NCBI GenBank assembly: GCA_020638735.1
Contig: JACKHZ010000011.1
Coordinates: 615,320 to 679,319 of the forward strand
DNA: 64,000 bases
Reading direction: 5' to 3'
DNA from: Planctomycetota bacterium
Lineage (GTDB): Bacteria; Planctomycetota; UBA1135; UBA2386
The translations under genes were made by a program, and so were the position numbers. The notes under the pieces were generated by a model. That model was not told the DNA's origin. It was given only the letters and a program-made list of their open reading frames with translations, and ran no database searches. The stretch's first letter is position 1; each line of letters opens with the position of its first letter. Shown in pieces: positions 38,657 to 47,472 of the stretch.

Positions 38657-39667
38657 TCAGCGACCGCCGTACTGCTGCGCGTAGTAGGACTGGTACTCGC
38701 CGCTGCGCACGCGCTCCCACCAGTGACGGTTCTCCATGTACCACGTCACGGTCTGCTCGAGGCCTTCTTCGAACGTGTAGCCGGGCGTCCAGCCGAGCGT
38801 CGCGCGCGCCTTCGACGAGTCCATCGCGTAGCGGCGGTCGTGACCGGGGCGGTCCTTGACGTAGGTGATCAGGTCCTCGCCCTTGCCGCACAGGCGCAGG
38901 ATCTCCTTGACGACGAACAGGTTCTCGCGCTCGGCGTCGCCGCCGAAGTTGTAGACCTCGCCCCTCGCGCCGCGCTCCATCGCCGCGCGGATGCCGCGGC
39001 AGTGGTCGGCGACGTGGATCCAGTCGCGCACGTTCTTGCCGTCGCCGTAGACCGGCAGCTGCTTGTCCTCGAGCGCGTTGGCGATCATCAGCGGGATCAG
39101 CTTCTCGGGGAACTGATAGGGCCCGTAGTTGTTCGAGCAGCGCGTGATCACGCAGTCCATGCCGTGCGTGTGCACCGCGGCGCGCACCATCAGGTCGCTG
39201 CCGGCCTTGCTCGACGAGTACGGCGAGTTCGGCTGGATCGGCGTGTCCTCGGTGAAGTAGCCCCACGCGCCCAGCGAGCCGTAGACCTCGTCGGTGCTGA
39301 CGTGCACGAAGCGCTGCACGCCGTGGGCGCGGCTCTGATCGAGCAGCACCTGCGTGCCGATCACGTTGGTGCGCACGAACGCGGTCGCGTCGAGCACCGA
39401 ACGATCGACGTGGCTCTCGGCCGCGAAGTGCACCACGAGCTCCGGCCGGTGCTGCGCGAACACCTGCTGCATCCCCGCGGCGTCGGCGATGTCGCCCCGG
39501 ACGAAGGTGTAGCGCGAGTTGTCCTGGACGTCGGCGAGGTTCTCGAGGTTGCCCGCGTAGGTCAGCGCGTCGAGGTTGACGATCTCGTGGTCGCTGCCGA
39601 GCAGCAGCATGCGCACGAAGTTCGAGCCGATGAAGCCGGCGCCGCCGGTGACGAGGATCTTGCTCAC
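38657..39667 (-). CDS. rfbB: dTDP-glucose 4,6-dehydratase
   Basis: 336 residues from a GTG, preceded by GGGAG 10 bases upstream, one of few Shine-Dalgarno-like sites here. Rossmann motif 'VTGGAGFIGSNFVRMLL', catalytic 'STDEVYGSLG' Ser/Thr and Asp-Glu pair, and 'YSSSKAGSDLMVRAA' with the YxxxK. It catalyses step two of dTDP-rhamnose synthesis. Last gene of a five-gene minus-strand cluster. Confidence 0.94.
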   Translation of the reverse strand: MSKILVTGGAGFIGSNFVRMLLLGSDHEIVNLDALTYAGNLENLADVQDNSRYTFVRGDIADAAGMQQVFAQHRPELVVHFAAESHVDRSVLDATAFVRTNVIGTQVLLDQSRAHGVQRFVHVSTDEVYGSLGAWGYFTEDTPIQPNSPYSSSKAGSDLMVRAAVHTHGMDCVITRCSNNYGPYQFPEKLIPLMIANALEDKQLPVYGDGKNVRDWIHVADHCRGIRAAMERGARGEVYNFGGDAERENLFVVKEILRLCGKGEDLITYVKDRPGHDRRYAMDSSKARATLGWTPGYTFEEGLEQTVTWYMENRHWWERVRSGEYQSYYAQQYGGR

Positions 39668-39697
39668 GGTCTCACTCTCCCGCTTCGTCCGAAGAAC

Positions 39698-40639
39698 TCA
39701 ATACTGCTTGCCGCGCAGCGCCCCGCCGTCCGAGGGGGCAGCCGCGTCGGCCGCGGCCCTGGCGGCAGCTTCCTTCGCCGAATCGTCCAGCGGCAGGTGC
39801 CGCCGCAGCGCGTCCCGGTAGTCCGGCAGCCGCATCCCCCGCACCGCGGCCAGCTTGTCGGTGTCGAGCACCGACCACGCCGGGCGCTTCGCCGGCAGGT
39901 TCAGGTCGGCCGCGACCTGTTCGCCGACGGCAACCGCCCCCATGCCGGCAGCAGCCAGCACGTCGCAGGCGAACTGGTGCCACGAACACTGGCCTTCGTT
40001 GGCGGCGTGGTAGATGCCGCCGGCCGGACGCAGCCGCGCCACGTCGAGCAGCGCCTCGGCCAGATCGAGCGTCATCGTCGGCCGGCCGACCTGGTCGGTG
40101 ACGACCTTCAGCGGCTGGCCCGAGCGTGCCCGGTCGAGGATCGCGCGCGGGAAGTTCTTGCCGCCAGGGCCGAACACCCAGCTGGTGCGCACCACGTAGA
40201 AGTCGTCGCGTCCGTGGCCGAGCACCGCCTCTTCGCCGAGCCGCTTCGACGCGCCGTAGACCGACAGCGGCGCCACCTCGGCGTCGACCGCGTAGGGCGT
40301 GCCGTGCTGCGCGCCGTCGAAGACGAAGTCCGTCGAGACGTAGGCGAGTCCGGCGGAGACCGCTGCCGCGGCCTCGCAGACCCACGCCGTGGCGAGGGCG
40401 TTGACGCGGTAGGCCGCCAGCGGGTCGCGCTCGCAGCCGTCGACGTTGGTGATCGCGCCGCAGTGCAGCACGAACGCCGGCTGCAGGTCGCGCACCGTGC
40501 GCTGGATCGCGCCGCGATCCTCGAGCGGCATGTCGTCGACGTCGACGCCGGTTGCTGCCAGCCCGCGCTGCGCGGCCAGCGCGAGCACGCTGCGGCCGAG
40601 CTGCCCCTTGCCGCCGGTCACCAGCAGATCGCAGCCCAT
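39698..40639 (-). CDS. rfbD: dTDP-4-dehydrorhamnose reductase
   Basis: 313 residues from ATG (MGCDLLVTGGKGQLGRSVL), 8 bp after the rfbA stop; a longer upstream reading adds Arg-rich sequence. NADPH-binding GGKGQLG, 'LAYVSTDFVFDGAQ' and 'YGASKRLGEEAV' (YxxxK) show a short-chain dehydrogenase of the RfbD type. About 25 Ala-rich residues extend the C terminus. It makes dTDP-L-rhamnose in the last step of the pathway. Confidence 0.93.
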   Translation of the reverse strand: MGCDLLVTGGKGQLGRSVLALAAQRGLAATGVDVDDMPLEDRGAIQRTVRDLQPAFVLHCGAITNVDGCERDPLAAYRVNALATAWVCEAAAAVSAGLAYVSTDFVFDGAQHGTPYAVDAEVAPLSVYGASKRLGEEAVLGHGRDDFYVVRTSWVFGPGGKNFPRAILDRARSGQPLKVVTDQVGRPTMTLDLAEALLDVARLRPAGGIYHAANEGQCSWHQFACDVLAAAGMGAVAVGEQVAADLNLPAKRPAWSVLDTDKLAAVRGMRLPDYRDALRRHLPLDDSAKEAAARAAADAAAPSDGGALRGKQY

Positions 40640-40647
40640 GGCCCGGC

Positions 40648-41384
40648 TCACGCGTCCATGCGGTTGGCGCCGCCGTCGCGCACCAGCGTCGACGAGCGAT
40701 ACAGCGACTCGAACGTGCCGGCGTCGGTCCACCAGCCGTCGAGCACTTCACAGGTCAGCGTGCCCCGGCGCACGTATTCGTTGTTGACGTCGGTGATCTC
40801 GAGCTCCCCGCGGTCCGACGGCTTCAGCGTGCGGCAGATGTCGAACACCTCGTTGTCGTACATGTAGATGCCGATCACCGCGAGGTTGGTCTCCGGCTCC
40901 TTCGGCTTCTCGACGATCTTGACGACCTTGCCGTCGGTGACGGTGGCGACGCCGAAGCGGTGCGGGTCGTGCCTCCTTCAACGCATGATCTTCGCGCCCT
41001 GCTTGCCCTGCGCGCGGAAGTCGTCGGCGGCCTTCTTGATGTTGCGCTCGATGATGTTGTCGCCGAAGCACGACGCAGATCGGTCGCCGTCGGCGAACCC
41101 TCGGCCAGCTTCAGCGCGTCGGCGATGCCGCCCTCGCCCTCCTGGTAGGCGTAGCGCAGCTGCTTCAGGCCGAAGTCCGCGCCGTTGCGCCGTAGCTGCA
41201 GGAAGTGGCCCGCGTAGTTGCCGCCCGTCACCTACCAGCACCTCCGTGATACCGGCGTTCACCAGCACTGGATCGGGTAGTAGATCATCGGCTGATCGGA
41301 CACCGGCAGCAGGTGCTTGTTGGTGATCTTGGTCAGCGGATAGAGGCGGCTACCGAGGCCGCCGGCGAGTACGACACCTTTCAT
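40648..41384 (-). pseudogene. rfbA: Glucose-1-phosphate thymidylyltransferase, frameshifted
   Basis: Reading across frames gives a full short-form RmlA of about 245 residues: 'MKGVVLAGGLGSRLYPLTK' (nucleotidyltransferase motif), 'LLPVSDQPMIYYPIQ', 'LVNAGITEVLV', 'FGLKQLRYAYQEGEGGIADAL', 'DNIIERNIKKAADDF', and the intact C-terminal third ending NEYVRRGTLTCEVLDGWW. At least four single-base shifts are needed (for example near 41268 where one C of a CC pair seems lost, and near 41240 with an extra A). Residues between shifts are well conserved, so sequence error is likely. Confidence 0.75.
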
Positions 41385-42398
41385 TCTGTTCTCCGATCCC
41401 GGGCGGCTCCGCCCTCCTGCGCCGCCCGCTCCGCGAGCTCGCGTTCTGCGAGGAGGCGGTACCAGGCGAACGTACGCGAAAGACCTTCGGCGAAACCGAC
41501 CTTCGGAGCGAAGCCGAACCGCTCCGCGGCCCGTGAAACGTCGGCGAGGCTGTGCCGCACGTCGCCCCGGCGGGGCGGCGCCATCTCGGGCTCGGGGATC
41601 TGCACCCCCGGTCGCAGCTCACGCAGGAAGCCGCAGAGGGTGTCGTACACTTCGCGCACGGTCGTCGACCTTCCGTACGCCAGGTTGACCGTCTCGCAGC
41701 CGCGGCTGTCCCCGTCGAGACACTGCAGCACGCCGGTGACGAGATCCTCGACGTAGGTGAAGTCGCGCGCCTGGCCGCCGTCGCCGTCGATGCGCACCGG
41801 CTCGCCGCGCAACAGGCGGCGGCAGAACGCGGCGATCACGCCGGAGTACGGGCTGTCGGCCGGCTGCCGCGGACCGAACACGTTGAAGAAGCGTGTCACC
41901 GACGTCCATGCTCGTGAGACGCGGGCGAACGTGCGGCAGTAGAGCTCGCCGGCGAGCTTGGCCGCCGCGTAGGGCGACAGCGGATCCTCGCGCAGCTGCT
42001 CGTGCTGATGCTGCTCCTGCTGGTTGCCGTAGGCCAGCTCGACCCGGCGTAGACGACGCGCGCGCCGTGGCGGTGCGCAGTTGCGCACCTGCACAGTGCC
42101 GGTGGCGCAGGCCTCGTGGATAATCGAGCAGGCGCTCCAGCGAACGCGCCGCCGACAGCAGCGCGGCGGGTGCACGACCTTCACGCCCCTACATCGCCCG
42201 CTCGACGTCGGCGGCGACGGCCACCAAACCCTCGACGAACGCGACGTCGATCCCGCGCAGGTTCTCGCGGTCGCCAGTCACCAGGTTGTCGAGCACGACC
42301 ACCTCGCGCCCGGCGCGGCGCAGCGCCGCACAGACGTGGCTGCCGATGAACCCCGCGCCGCCGGTGACGAGAACCCGACCGGGCTCCGCGTCGGTCAC
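41381..42398 (-). pseudogene. NAD-dependent sugar-nucleotide epimerase, frameshifted
   Basis: A GTG at 42398 opens MTDAEPGRVLVTGGAGFIGS, the Rossmann motif, and runs to about 42190. The frame then shifts; from about 42040 the body is intact: 'LAYGNQQEQHQHEQLREDPL', 'SPYAAAKLAGELYCRTFA' (YxxxK), 'TRFFNVFGPRQPADSPYSG' and 'ARDFTYVEDLVTGVLQ'. Only the segment 42040-42190 is scrambled by shifts. Family: GalE/UDP-glucuronate-type extended SDR. It overlaps the rfbA ATG as ATGA. Probably functional if the sequence is corrected. Confidence 0.75.
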
Positions 42399-42423
42399 GC
42401 GATCCTCCCCGCCCGCTTCTCCG

Positions 42424-43359
42424 TCAGATCCAGGCGCAGAACTTCTGCACGCCGTCGTGAAGCGGCGTCGTGACGCGGTAGCCGAGCTCGCGGCCGGCCA
42501 GCGACACGTCGGCGTAGGTGATCGGCACGTCGCCCGGCTGGTCCGGCTGCCGGTCGATGATCGCCTTCTTGTCGAGCGCGTTCTCGAGCTGCTGGACCAG
42601 TTCGCCGAGCGACGTCGTCGCCGCGCCGCCGAGGTTGTAGATCGCGTAGCCCTGCGTGCGCCCCATCGCCGCCACCACCCCACTGACGATGTCCTCGACA
42701 TAGGTGTAGTCGCGCCGCGAGCTGCCGTCGCCGAAGAACGGGATCGCCTGGCCGTCGGTGATGCGCCGCGCGAACTGGTGGATCGCCATCTCCGGCCGCT
42801 GCCGGGGTCCGTAGACCGTGAAGAAGCGCAGGCAGGTCGTCGCGTTGCCGCGCAGGTGGTGCCAGGTGTAACACTGCACCTCGCCGGCCTTCTTGCTGGC
42901 CGCGTACGGCGAGATCGGCCGGTCGACGCGATCGGATTCGGCGAACGGCACCTTGGTGTTGCCGCCGTAGACCGACGAGCTGCTGCCGAACACGAAGCGC
43001 GTCTGCGGCGACTCGATCTGCTGCAACAGCAGCTGCGTGCCGGTGACGTTGACGTCCATGTAGCGCACCGGGTCGCGCAGCGACGGCCGCACACCGGCCA
43101 ACGCCGCCAGGTGCACCACTGCGTCGGCGCCGTCGACCGCAGCGCGGCAGGCGGCGGCGTCGCGCAGATCGCCCTCGAGGAACTCGAAGCGGTCGCCTCC
43201 CGCCGCCGCCAGCTCGGCGAGGTTGCGCCGCTTCAGCGCCGGGTCGTAGAACGGGTCGAGGCTGTCGAGCACCCGCACGGTGCTTCCTTCGCCGAGCAGG
43301 CGCTGGGCGAGGTGCGAGCCGATGAAGCCCGCGCCGCCGGTGATCGTGACGAGCGTCAT
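42424..43359 (-). CDS. NAD-dependent epimerase, UDP-glucuronate 4-epimerase-like
   Basis: 311 residues, an extended SDR: 'TITGGAGFIGSHLAQRL', 'VVHLAALAGVRPSL', 'FVFGSSSSVYGGNTKVPF', 'SPYAASKKAGEVQCYTWH' (YxxxK) and 'RFFTVYGPRQRPEMAI'. The LAALAGVR segment is typical of UDP-glucuronate 4-epimerases. It is the first gene of the five-gene cluster and feeds uronic acid into surface polysaccharide. It diverges from the HEAT-like gene at 43485. Confidence 0.88.
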   Translation of the reverse strand: MTLVTITGGAGFIGSHLAQRLLGEGSTVRVLDSLDPFYDPALKRRNLAELAAAGGDRFEFLEGDLRDAAACRAAVDGADAVVHLAALAGVRPSLRDPVRYMDVNVTGTQLLLQQIESPQTRFVFGSSSSVYGGNTKVPFAESDRVDRPISPYAASKKAGEVQCYTWHHLRGNATTCLRFFTVYGPRQRPEMAIHQFARRITDGQAIPFFGDGSSRRDYTYVEDIVSGVVAAMGRTQGYAIYNLGGAATTSLGELVQQLENALDKKAIIDRQPDQPGDVPITYADVSLAGRELGYRVTTPLHDGVQKFCAWI

Positions 43360-43450
43360 GTTGGGTTCGAGGCGGGCTGTGGTATCCCATCCTCGGACGT
43401 GAATCCAATGCCAGCCGGGTTTCCGGACCGGGTAGGCCCGTCGCCGGCGT

Positions 43451-43478
43451 GTGACCCGGCCGACGTCGTGGCTACAAT
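43451..43478 (+). promoter_or_regulatory. Predicted leaderless promoter of the 264-residue gene
   Basis: GTGACC (43451-43456) and TACAAT (43473-43478, 5 of 6 consensus bases) are 16 bases apart. The expected transcription start, 7 bases beyond the -10 box, falls on the A of the ATG at 43485. No ribosome-binding sequence exists between them. Confidence 0.5.
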
Positions 43479-43484
43479 CAGGTC

Positions 43485-44279
43485 ATGAACAGGACCCCGT
43501 TGTCCCGGCTCGCCATGGTCACGGCGCTGCTGCTGGGCGCCGCGATCGCCCAGGAGACCAAGGAGCCCCCCGTCGACCCAGCGCTGCCGGATCAGCTCAA
43601 GGAGCTGAAGAAGGAGGCCTCCGATCGCAAGATGGAGGCGGACTTCCACGTCATCGACACCATCCAGCACCTCGCCAAGGACCTCGACAAGAAGAACCCG
43701 AAGGACGTCGAGAAGATCGCCAAGGGCATCGGCGACGTGTTCTTCGCCGGCAAGCTGCGCGAGGGCAACAAGGACATCCTCTACCGCGAGGCCGCCGACG
43801 CGCTGGCGAAGTTCGGCGAGGACGGCGCCAAGGAGCTCGCCAAGGCCGTCACCCACAAGCGCTTCAAGGACAACCTCGGACTCCAGGCGCACATGATGCT
43901 CGCGCTCGGCAAGACCGAGGACGACAAGCAGATCGACTTCCTGCTCGAGACGACCACCCGCTCGCCGCACGACGAGCTGCGCGCCGCGTCGGGCGAGGCG
44001 CTGGGCAACTTCACCAAGGCGAAGCTGACGGTGAAGCGCGACATCGTCAAGGAGATCATCCGCACCTGGGGCGGGTTCCACCAGCGCGCCACGGTCGCCG
44101 TCAACAACACCCCCGGCGCGCCGGTCAACTTCGACCCGCAGAACGCCCGCAAGACGCTGCGCGCCTGCGAGGGCAAGTGGGTCGCGACGTTGCAGAAGCT
44201 GACCGGCGTGTCGCAGACGCAGTTCCCCGACTGGCAACACTGGCTCAACAAGAACCCCGGCTGGGAGCCGCCCAAGTAG
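43485..44279 (+). CDS. Secreted HEAT-like helical protein
   Basis: 264 residues. Signal peptide MNRTPLSRLAMVTALLLGAAIAQ. The rest is helical and Lys/Glu-rich with repeat-like pairs ('EAADALAKFGEDGAKELAKA', 'ASGEALGNFTKAKLTVKRD'), as in short HEAT proteins. The C terminus carries 'GVSQTQFPDWQHWLNKNPGW', aromatic and reminiscent of the vWA/HEAT protein at 561-2126, whose pre-vWA region has 'WQEQWTKLMSIEGW'. It probably binds an exported protein. Confidence 0.65.
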   Translation: MNRTPLSRLAMVTALLLGAAIAQETKEPPVDPALPDQLKELKKEASDRKMEADFHVIDTIQHLAKDLDKKNPKDVEKIAKGIGDVFFAGKLREGNKDILYREAADALAKFGEDGAKELAKAVTHKRFKDNLGLQAHMMLALGKTEDDKQIDFLLETTTRSPHDELRAASGEALGNFTKAKLTVKRDIVKEIIRTWGGFHQRATVAVNNTPGAPVNFDPQNARKTLRACEGKWVATLQKLTGVSQTQFPDWQHWLNKNPGWEPPK

Positions 44280-44357
44280 CCGCGCGGCGGGACGGGTCGC
44301 GGCCGGCCGGGTATCGGCGCGGTCGCCGCGGTAAACTGTCCGCGCCCCGACCCGCAC

Positions 44358-45527
44358 ATGCGCCCCTCCCGCACCTTCGCCGCCGCCAGCATCCTGTTCG
44401 TGACCACGGCGCTCCTGGTCCCGAGCCGCGCGGCGTCGGCCCAAGAACCCGGCACCGTCGGGGTCGACCCGTCGCCCGACGAGGTGGCGCCCCCGCCGCC
44501 GACCGAACTGCCGACCAGCTTGCTGCTGTCGCGCCTGCGCTCGCCGCGGCTCGGGCTCGCCGAAGCCGAACAGCTCGTCGCCGCGCTGCGCCTGCGACCG
44601 ACACGTGTGCGCCTGCAGGCCAGCGACCTGCTGCGCGCGGCCTACCAGAAGCACGAGAAGGCCTACGTCACCGCCGAGCAGCGCGTGCGAGAGCGCTGCG
44701 AGCGGCTGGCGGCGAAGGTGCAGAAGGACCTGCTCGGCGACGGCGGCGCGGCCAGGGTCGCGGCGGCGCGCGAGGCGGCGCTGGCGGTCACCCGCAGCCA
44801 GGGCCTCAGCAAGGAGGCGATCCACCGCGACATCGACCCGCGCATGGACGAGCTGCGCGAGCTGCTGATGCCGGCGCCCGAGGCGCTGCTCGACGCCGAC
44901 ACGGACCTGCGCCCGACGCTCGACGCGCTGCGCGCCGAGCACACCGAGCTGCGCGGCTTCTACGCGGCCTACACCGGCTCGCTCGCCGACATGGAGGGCA
45001 ACACCGACGTCGACAAGCACCTGCTGAAGCACCCGCTGCTGAACGGCCCGGGCGACGCCGGCGCGATCGACACGATGCTGCTGCGCGCAGCGTTCGAGGG
45101 CCTGCCGATGAGCGAGTCCGACAAGAAGGCGCTCGCCCAGAACGACGAGCTCGCCGCCGTCATGGACCCCGAGGAGTTCGACGGCACGCTGCAGCTCAAC
45201 CGCATCCGCTACCAGCTCGGCCTCGACCTGCTGCGCATCGACCCCAAGCTCGGCGACGCGGCGCGCGACCACGCCAAGGACATGGCGACGCTCGGCTTCT
45301 TCTCGCACCAGTCGCCGGTCGCCGGCAAGGAGTCGTTCGGCAAGCGCGCCGCCAACTTCGGCACCAGCGCCGGCGCCGAGAACATCGCCGCCGGCCAGGG
45401 CACCGGCCGCGGCGCGATCCGCGCGTGGTGGTACAGCCCGGGCCACCACAAGAACATGCTCGCCGGCCACCGCCGCACCGGCCTCGGCCGGCACGAGCAG
45501 CTGTGGACGCAGATGTTCGGCGGCTGA
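44358..45527 (+). CDS. Secreted CAP-domain (SCP/PR1-like) protein
   Basis: 389 residues. The N terminus has a signal peptide (FAAASILFVTTALLVPSRAASAQ). Residues 30-275 are helical and Arg/Glu-rich. The CAP domain covers about 280-389: 'LNRIRYQLGLDLLRIDPKLG', 'ARDHAKDMATLGFFSHQSP', 'GAENIAAGQGTG' and 'AWWYSPGHHKNMLAGHRRTG'. The two His and two Glu/Asp that form the metal site in CAP proteins are visible. Function in bacteria is often unknown. A TAAACT box lies 20 bp upstream of the start. Confidence 0.85.
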   Translation: MRPSRTFAAASILFVTTALLVPSRAASAQEPGTVGVDPSPDEVAPPPPTELPTSLLLSRLRSPRLGLAEAEQLVAALRLRPTRVRLQASDLLRAAYQKHEKAYVTAEQRVRERCERLAAKVQKDLLGDGGAARVAAAREAALAVTRSQGLSKEAIHRDIDPRMDELRELLMPAPEALLDADTDLRPTLDALRAEHTELRGFYAAYTGSLADMEGNTDVDKHLLKHPLLNGPGDAGAIDTMLLRAAFEGLPMSESDKKALAQNDELAAVMDPEEFDGTLQLNRIRYQLGLDLLRIDPKLGDAARDHAKDMATLGFFSHQSPVAGKESFGKRAANFGTSAGAENIAAGQGTGRGAIRAWWYSPGHHKNMLAGHRRTGLGRHEQLWTQMFGG

Positions 45528-45603
45528 GATCCGCGCAGCCCGCTGCGAGCGACCGTTCGGCCCCGCGCCGGACCGGCCGCGCCCGGCGGGCCTTCGGGCC
45601 ACC

Positions 45604-45631
45604 TTTGCGCCGCGTCGTCGCGGGCTACACT
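45604..45631 (+). promoter_or_regulatory. Predicted promoter of the peroxidase gene
   Basis: TTTGCG and TACACT (45626-45631) are 16 bases apart; the -10 box is identical to that of dnaG. Transcription would start near 45638, leaving about 29 nt before the GTG. Confidence 0.4.
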
Positions 45632-45666
45632 TTCCCGGCCCTGCCGACTCCGCGAACCACCCGAAC

Positions 45667-47313
45667 GTGACGTTGCTCCGCTTCTGCCTTGCCACCGCCG
45701 CGCTGCTGACCGGGCTGCGCGCCCAGCTCGGACAACCGTTCGAGCCGTTCGAGAACCCGAGCACGCCGGAGAAGGTGATGCTCGGCAAGATCCTGTTCTG
45801 GGACGAGCAGCTGTCGGCCGACCGCTCGGTGGCGTGCGGCACCTGCCACCTGCCCGAGTTCGGCGGCGCCGACCCGCGCACCTCGCAGGCGTTGAACCCC
45901 GGCCCCGACGGCGTGTTGGGCACCGACGACGACGTGCACGGCAGCCCCGGCGTGGTCGGCCAGCACGCGGACGGCACGTTCGCGCCGACCGCCGGCTTCG
46001 GGCTCGACCGACAGGTCACGGGCCGCACGGCGCCGACCAACCTCGGCGCCGCCTTCCATACGAACCTGTTCTGGGACGGCCGCGCGCAGGGCCAGTTCGA
46101 CGACCCGGAGACGGGCATGCCGGCGATCCTGTTCGGCGGCGCGCTCGAGTCGCAGTCGGTCGCGCCGATCCTCAGCTCGACCGAGATGGCGGGCACCGGC
46201 CGCACCTGGCAGGACGTGCGCGACCGACTCGAACAGGTGAAGCCGCTGGCGCTCGCGCGCAACGTGCCGCTCGACATGCAGGCGGCGCTGATGCAGGACC
46301 CGAGCTACCCGCTGCTGTTCCAGGCCGCGTTCGGTGACCCGGCGATCGACGCCGCGCGCGTCGCCTTCGCGCTCGGCGCCTACCAGCGCACGCTGATCCC
46401 GGACCAGACGCCGTGGGACCTCTACCAGCAGGGCCAATCCGGCGCGATGACGTCGGCCGAGAAGGGCGGCTGGCAGCTGTTCCAGGGTTCGGCGCGCTGC
46501 AACTCGTGCCACTGGGACCCGCTGTTCTCCGACGACCTGGTGCACAACCTCGGCCTGCGTTGGGGCGCCGAGGACGTCGGCGCCTACGCGCTGTCGCAGC
46601 TGCCCGAGGAATACGCTGCGTTCAAGACGCCGACGCTGCGCAACGCCGGGCTGCGGCCGCGCCTGTTCCACAACGGCCAGAGCCCGGCGCTCGACGACCC
46701 GGCGCAGCTGACCGACCCCGGCTCGACGCTCAACGTCTACCTCAACGGCGGCGGCGTCGATCAGTCCAACCTCGACTTCTTCCTGGTGCCGCTGACCGCG
46801 TTCGGCGTGACCACGGCGGACATGCAGCTGGTGCAGACGTTCGTCGCCAGCGCCCTGACCGATCCCCGCGCACAGAACCGCCTGCCGCCGTTCGACCACC
46901 CGGACCTGCGCAGCATGTCGGTGGCGCCGCCGCGCGTCTACGGCACGCCGCTGCCCGGCACGGCGGCGCCGTTCCTGGTCGACACCGCGCCGACCGCTCC
47001 GGGCAACCTCGGCTTCCGCCTCGGCCTCGCCGGCGGCGACGGACCGGGCCTCGCGCTGCTGACCTTCGGCTTCCAGTCGATCGAGCCGGCCGCGCAGGTC
47101 GGCCAGTTGCCGTGGCACGTCGACGTCGCCGACTGGCGGCTGTTCCTGCTCGAAGGTCAGGCCGGCGAGCTCGGCCACGCGACCTGGCACCTGCCGATTC
47201 CCGACGACCCGGGGCTCGTCAACCTCGGCGTCTACTTCCAGCTGTTCGTCGGCGACGCCCAGGCGCCGGGCGGCATCGCGGCGAGCCGCGGCTGGGAGAT
47301 GTTCGTCCGGTAG
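45667..47313 (+). CDS. Di-haem cytochrome c peroxidase-like protein with extra C-terminal module
   Basis: 548 residues from a GTG with signal peptide (LLRFCLATAALLTGLRAQ). Two haem c sites: CGTCH at 57-61 and CNSCH at 278-282. Between and after them lie 'LGKILFWDEQLSADRSVACG', 'TNLFWDGRAQG' and 'FKTPTLRNAGLRPRLFHNG', the layout of CcpA/MauG enzymes. Residues about 425-548 are not part of the peroxidase; they form a beta-rich module ending 'LPIPDDPGLVNLGVYFQLFV' that recurs in three neighbouring secreted proteins. It should reduce peroxides or oxidise a cofactor outside the membrane. Confidence 0.87.
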   Translation: MTLLRFCLATAALLTGLRAQLGQPFEPFENPSTPEKVMLGKILFWDEQLSADRSVACGTCHLPEFGGADPRTSQALNPGPDGVLGTDDDVHGSPGVVGQHADGTFAPTAGFGLDRQVTGRTAPTNLGAAFHTNLFWDGRAQGQFDDPETGMPAILFGGALESQSVAPILSSTEMAGTGRTWQDVRDRLEQVKPLALARNVPLDMQAALMQDPSYPLLFQAAFGDPAIDAARVAFALGAYQRTLIPDQTPWDLYQQGQSGAMTSAEKGGWQLFQGSARCNSCHWDPLFSDDLVHNLGLRWGAEDVGAYALSQLPEEYAAFKTPTLRNAGLRPRLFHNGQSPALDDPAQLTDPGSTLNVYLNGGGVDQSNLDFFLVPLTAFGVTTADMQLVQTFVASALTDPRAQNRLPPFDHPDLRSMSVAPPRVYGTPLPGTAAPFLVDTAPTAPGNLGFRLGLAGGDGPGLALLTFGFQSIEPAAQVGQLPWHVDVADWRLFLLEGQAGELGHATWHLPIPDDPGLVNLGVYFQLFVGDAQAPGGIAASRGWEMFVR

Positions 47314-47472
47314 GGCGGCTGGCAGCCGCGACCTCGCGGCGACGGACACGGCGCTCGTCGACGGCCCAGACCACCGCCGCGTGCGGCGACGCGGCCCGAC
47401 GAATCCGCGTGCACCAGCCCGGCGCCGGCTCTTCTCGCGGTGGGCGCAGACCGCGCCCACACGAGGCCAGCC

